Source: Polydactylus sextarius | Lineage: Eukaryota > Chordata > Actinopteri > Polynemidae | Assembly (NCBI GenBank): GCA_016801845.1 | Contig: CM028909.1 | Span: forward strand, 19,648,813-19,712,812 | Reading direction: 5' to 3' | Length of the DNA: 64,000 nucleotides | Shown: positions 61,681-64,000 of the stretch, piece by piece | How positions within the stretch are numbered: the stretch's first letter is position 1 | How the letters are laid out: every line of letters begins with the position of its first letter | Translations under genes and position numbers: made by a program | Notes under the pieces: generated by a model | The model's database searches: none | Told to the model about the DNA's origin: nothing | What the model saw: the letters and a program-made list of their open reading frames with translations, nothing else

Positions 61681-64000
61681 CATAGAGTTGTTTGTTGATT
61701 TGGATCTTTTGTTTCCACTTTTATTGATGTGTAAGTGTTGACGTTTGCTCTGCCAGAAGAAACAAGTGGTTTGGCTGGCACATGATCCTATAAACAGTGA
61801 AAAAGTATGCCAGCATGTTAGCATGTTAATGTTTTTTTTTTCCTCCATTCTTTCTCAAATCTTTTGAGTGTATCTGTAGCAAGAACAACACACGATGGGT
61901 TTATTCCTAATGTAAGACAGATGCATGGTGGGATGTGTCAGTCGAGGCGTCTACAGTGAACCCTACGGCGTGTCGGTCAGCCGAGCCACACAGCAGCAAA
62001 CTGCTTCTCCTGCCATTTGTTTGAGGAAGGACTGTAAAATAGGTGGTGCCTTTCAACATTGTAAATATGTGGTTGGGACTTCACTGAGTGCTGGTTAGAG
62101 GAAAAAATGAGAGAGCAAAGTTGTGAATAAGTTGTGCCCTGGTCAGGGAAGCCATACACACAAAAACACGCACACACAGGGTTTGGCAGCAATTCACAAC
62201 CACAATAGCATGATTCCATTTGGAGGAGCTCTGAAAGGGATTGCCTACCTTCTCTTCTTCTTCCTCTTGTTCTGTATTGTTGATTTCACCCATAACCTTT
62301 TTTTGTGTAATAATATTTTATCTTTCTTTGCCTCTTCATTAATTATTCCATTCCTTTCCTTCTTGCCATTCTCCTTTTTTCATCCTCTCGCGTTACTTTG
62401 CTTCTTCCTTCCTCCGTGTTTCTTCTTAGCTCTGACTGATCAACTTTCCATCCTTTGTGACCTTCCTCCACCTCATGTCTTTTCCACAAAAAAATAAATA
62501 AATAAAATAAAGTGAAATAAAATAAGTCTAAATTAAACTAACTGCATAGGCAGCATGTGCCCGTTGTGGTTAATTATTTTTGTCTTTTTTTATTTTGACG
62601 GATTTCCCCTAATGCAGCCTGCAGCCAGCTCATCCACTCAATCCCTCAGATGGGAAACACATCAGACACTATAGGATCTACTCACACTGACAACCGGTTG
62701 TATCTGCACTCTGTCTAAGGCTGGAGAAACTCAATGCACCTGCAACTGAGGTCTGTCTGGGAAATCAACATGAGATGGAAATTTCTCACAAATTCTAAGT
62801 ACCTAAGTTTGGAACTCCCTCACTCGTTCAACTTTAACTGCAACGTCTTTTAAAGGCAACAAGTAAATCAGATTATTTTAAGACAATAAATCACATGGAG
62901 AATGGAGCACACGCCGAGCTGAGCTTTATATGTAAAAGGGAAACAGAACTCATATTGGTGAATATTCAGGGGAAAAGCAAACAAAAAACCTTGACTTAAC
63001 CCTTTCCCTTATAGATTGACCCATCAATCAATAAGAGGGTATAATGCATCAAAATCAGGACAGTGGTGTCTTATGTCAGGATGCAGTGAATTTACTGTGG
63101 CTGTACTATGTTTTGTTCTTAGACTTTCCTGGCTGCGCAAACTAAAGAGTGCATGTGATTTCAACATTTCTTTAAGGAAACTGAGAGTTGAAGGTGTTCT
63201 TTCCGGGATAGTTTTTTTTTTTTAAATTCTATATATCCACCATGTTTCTACGGTAGCTGCTCAACTCATTAGTGAATAATCTCATGCAGCTAGGCTTCTT
63301 ATAAAAGGAGGACATTAGTCTTTGCAGACTTTTAGAAATCCTCTGGCAGACTCTAGCTGAAGTTGGAAACAAGTTTTCACAGTTTGATAAACACTGCAGC
63401 TGAGCAGTGATTAAAAAACAAGTCTTTGGATTTTACCAACAAAGTTTCTGCTTGAATGTATTTGGACCTCTGCTATTAAATTCTTGACTGTTAGCTGAAA
63501 GATGGACCACTTTTTAACTAGCTATGCAAGGTCTATGAGTATTTTTAAGCAAGGATTTGGTGTCACTAGAATGAAGTCAAGCATCTATAAAACTTATATG
63601 GGCTACATGTGCACAATAATCATGTGACCAAACCTTCTCCACGAGTGTGTCACCTAGCTTTGATCAGGACAAATCTGTTCCAAGCTGTAATTCTTACCTC
63701 TCTGTGGGAACTTGTCATGAATACTCATCATTGCTTTCCTCTGTAATTTGATTACTCAGGCCTATTTTGTAGTGGCTGATGGGTGAAATAATGGAACTGC
63801 TGTGGGAGTGTGTCTCAGCAAGAATCTGAGCTGTAGACCAGACACACTTAATTAGATTAGTCAAAAAACATATGCACTATAGATAGACAGGGAGGACAAA
63901 AATGACATGGAGCTGGATGACGAGGCAGAAAGAAGAGATGGATAATAAAACCAGGAGGAAAAAGAAGTAGAGACAGGAGAAAGAGAAAAGACCCAAAGAA

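Larger units (their letters stand above)
42180..64000. other. upstream flank of sema3b, no gene seen
   Basis: About 22 kb of simple repeats, purine-rich tracts (45020-45800, 49020-49130) and AT-rich sequence. A donor-like CAG|GTGAGT on the minus strand at 48216-48220 could end a distal 5' UTR exon, but nothing else supports that. No protein family was recognised in any open frame. Confidence 0.55.

Overview
The window looks like genomic DNA from a ray-finned (teleost) fish. It is AT-rich and intron-bearing, and very dense in (CA/GT)n and (CT)n microsatellites. It carries a decayed Tc1-like transposase and a decayed LINE-type reverse transcriptase. Its one protein gene is most like vertebrate semaphorin-3B. 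Species cannot be fixed from the sequence alone.

The only protein-coding gene I can support is a class 3 semaphorin on the minus strand, from 41799 (start codon) down to 21623 (stop). I reconstructed 17 coding exons. All 16 introns are GT-AG and all exon phases match. Together the exons give one uninterrupted 808-residue reading frame: signal peptide, Ser-rich spacer, sema domain, PSI domain, furin site, Ig domain, interchain Cys and basic tail. Exons 2, 4 to 8, 10 and 11 and the furin-region exon resemble SEMA3B more than other class 3 members, so the call is sema3b. Teleosts can carry a second copy (sema3bl), and I cannot separate the two here.

Layout: 1-21.2 kb is downstream flank with no gene seen. 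It holds a Tc1-like remnant (about 276-750), a reverse-transcriptase remnant (about 2980-3130), a 43-bp near-perfect palindrome (9286-9328) and many microsatellites. The gene body is 21.3-42.1 kb, with a 7.2-kb intron 3. From 42.1 to 64 kb is upstream flank, mostly simple repeats and purine-rich tracts, with no second gene seen.

The most unusual feature is how closely long TG or TA microsatellites sit to splice sites of this one gene. A roughly 150-bp TG array begins at the 5' splice site of intron 6. A TG array stops 11 nt before the 3' splice site of exon 9. A 79-bp TA array lies where the branch point of intron 1 should be. These are credible sites for length-dependent splicing variation. 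I found no new enzyme system, CRISPR array or operon.
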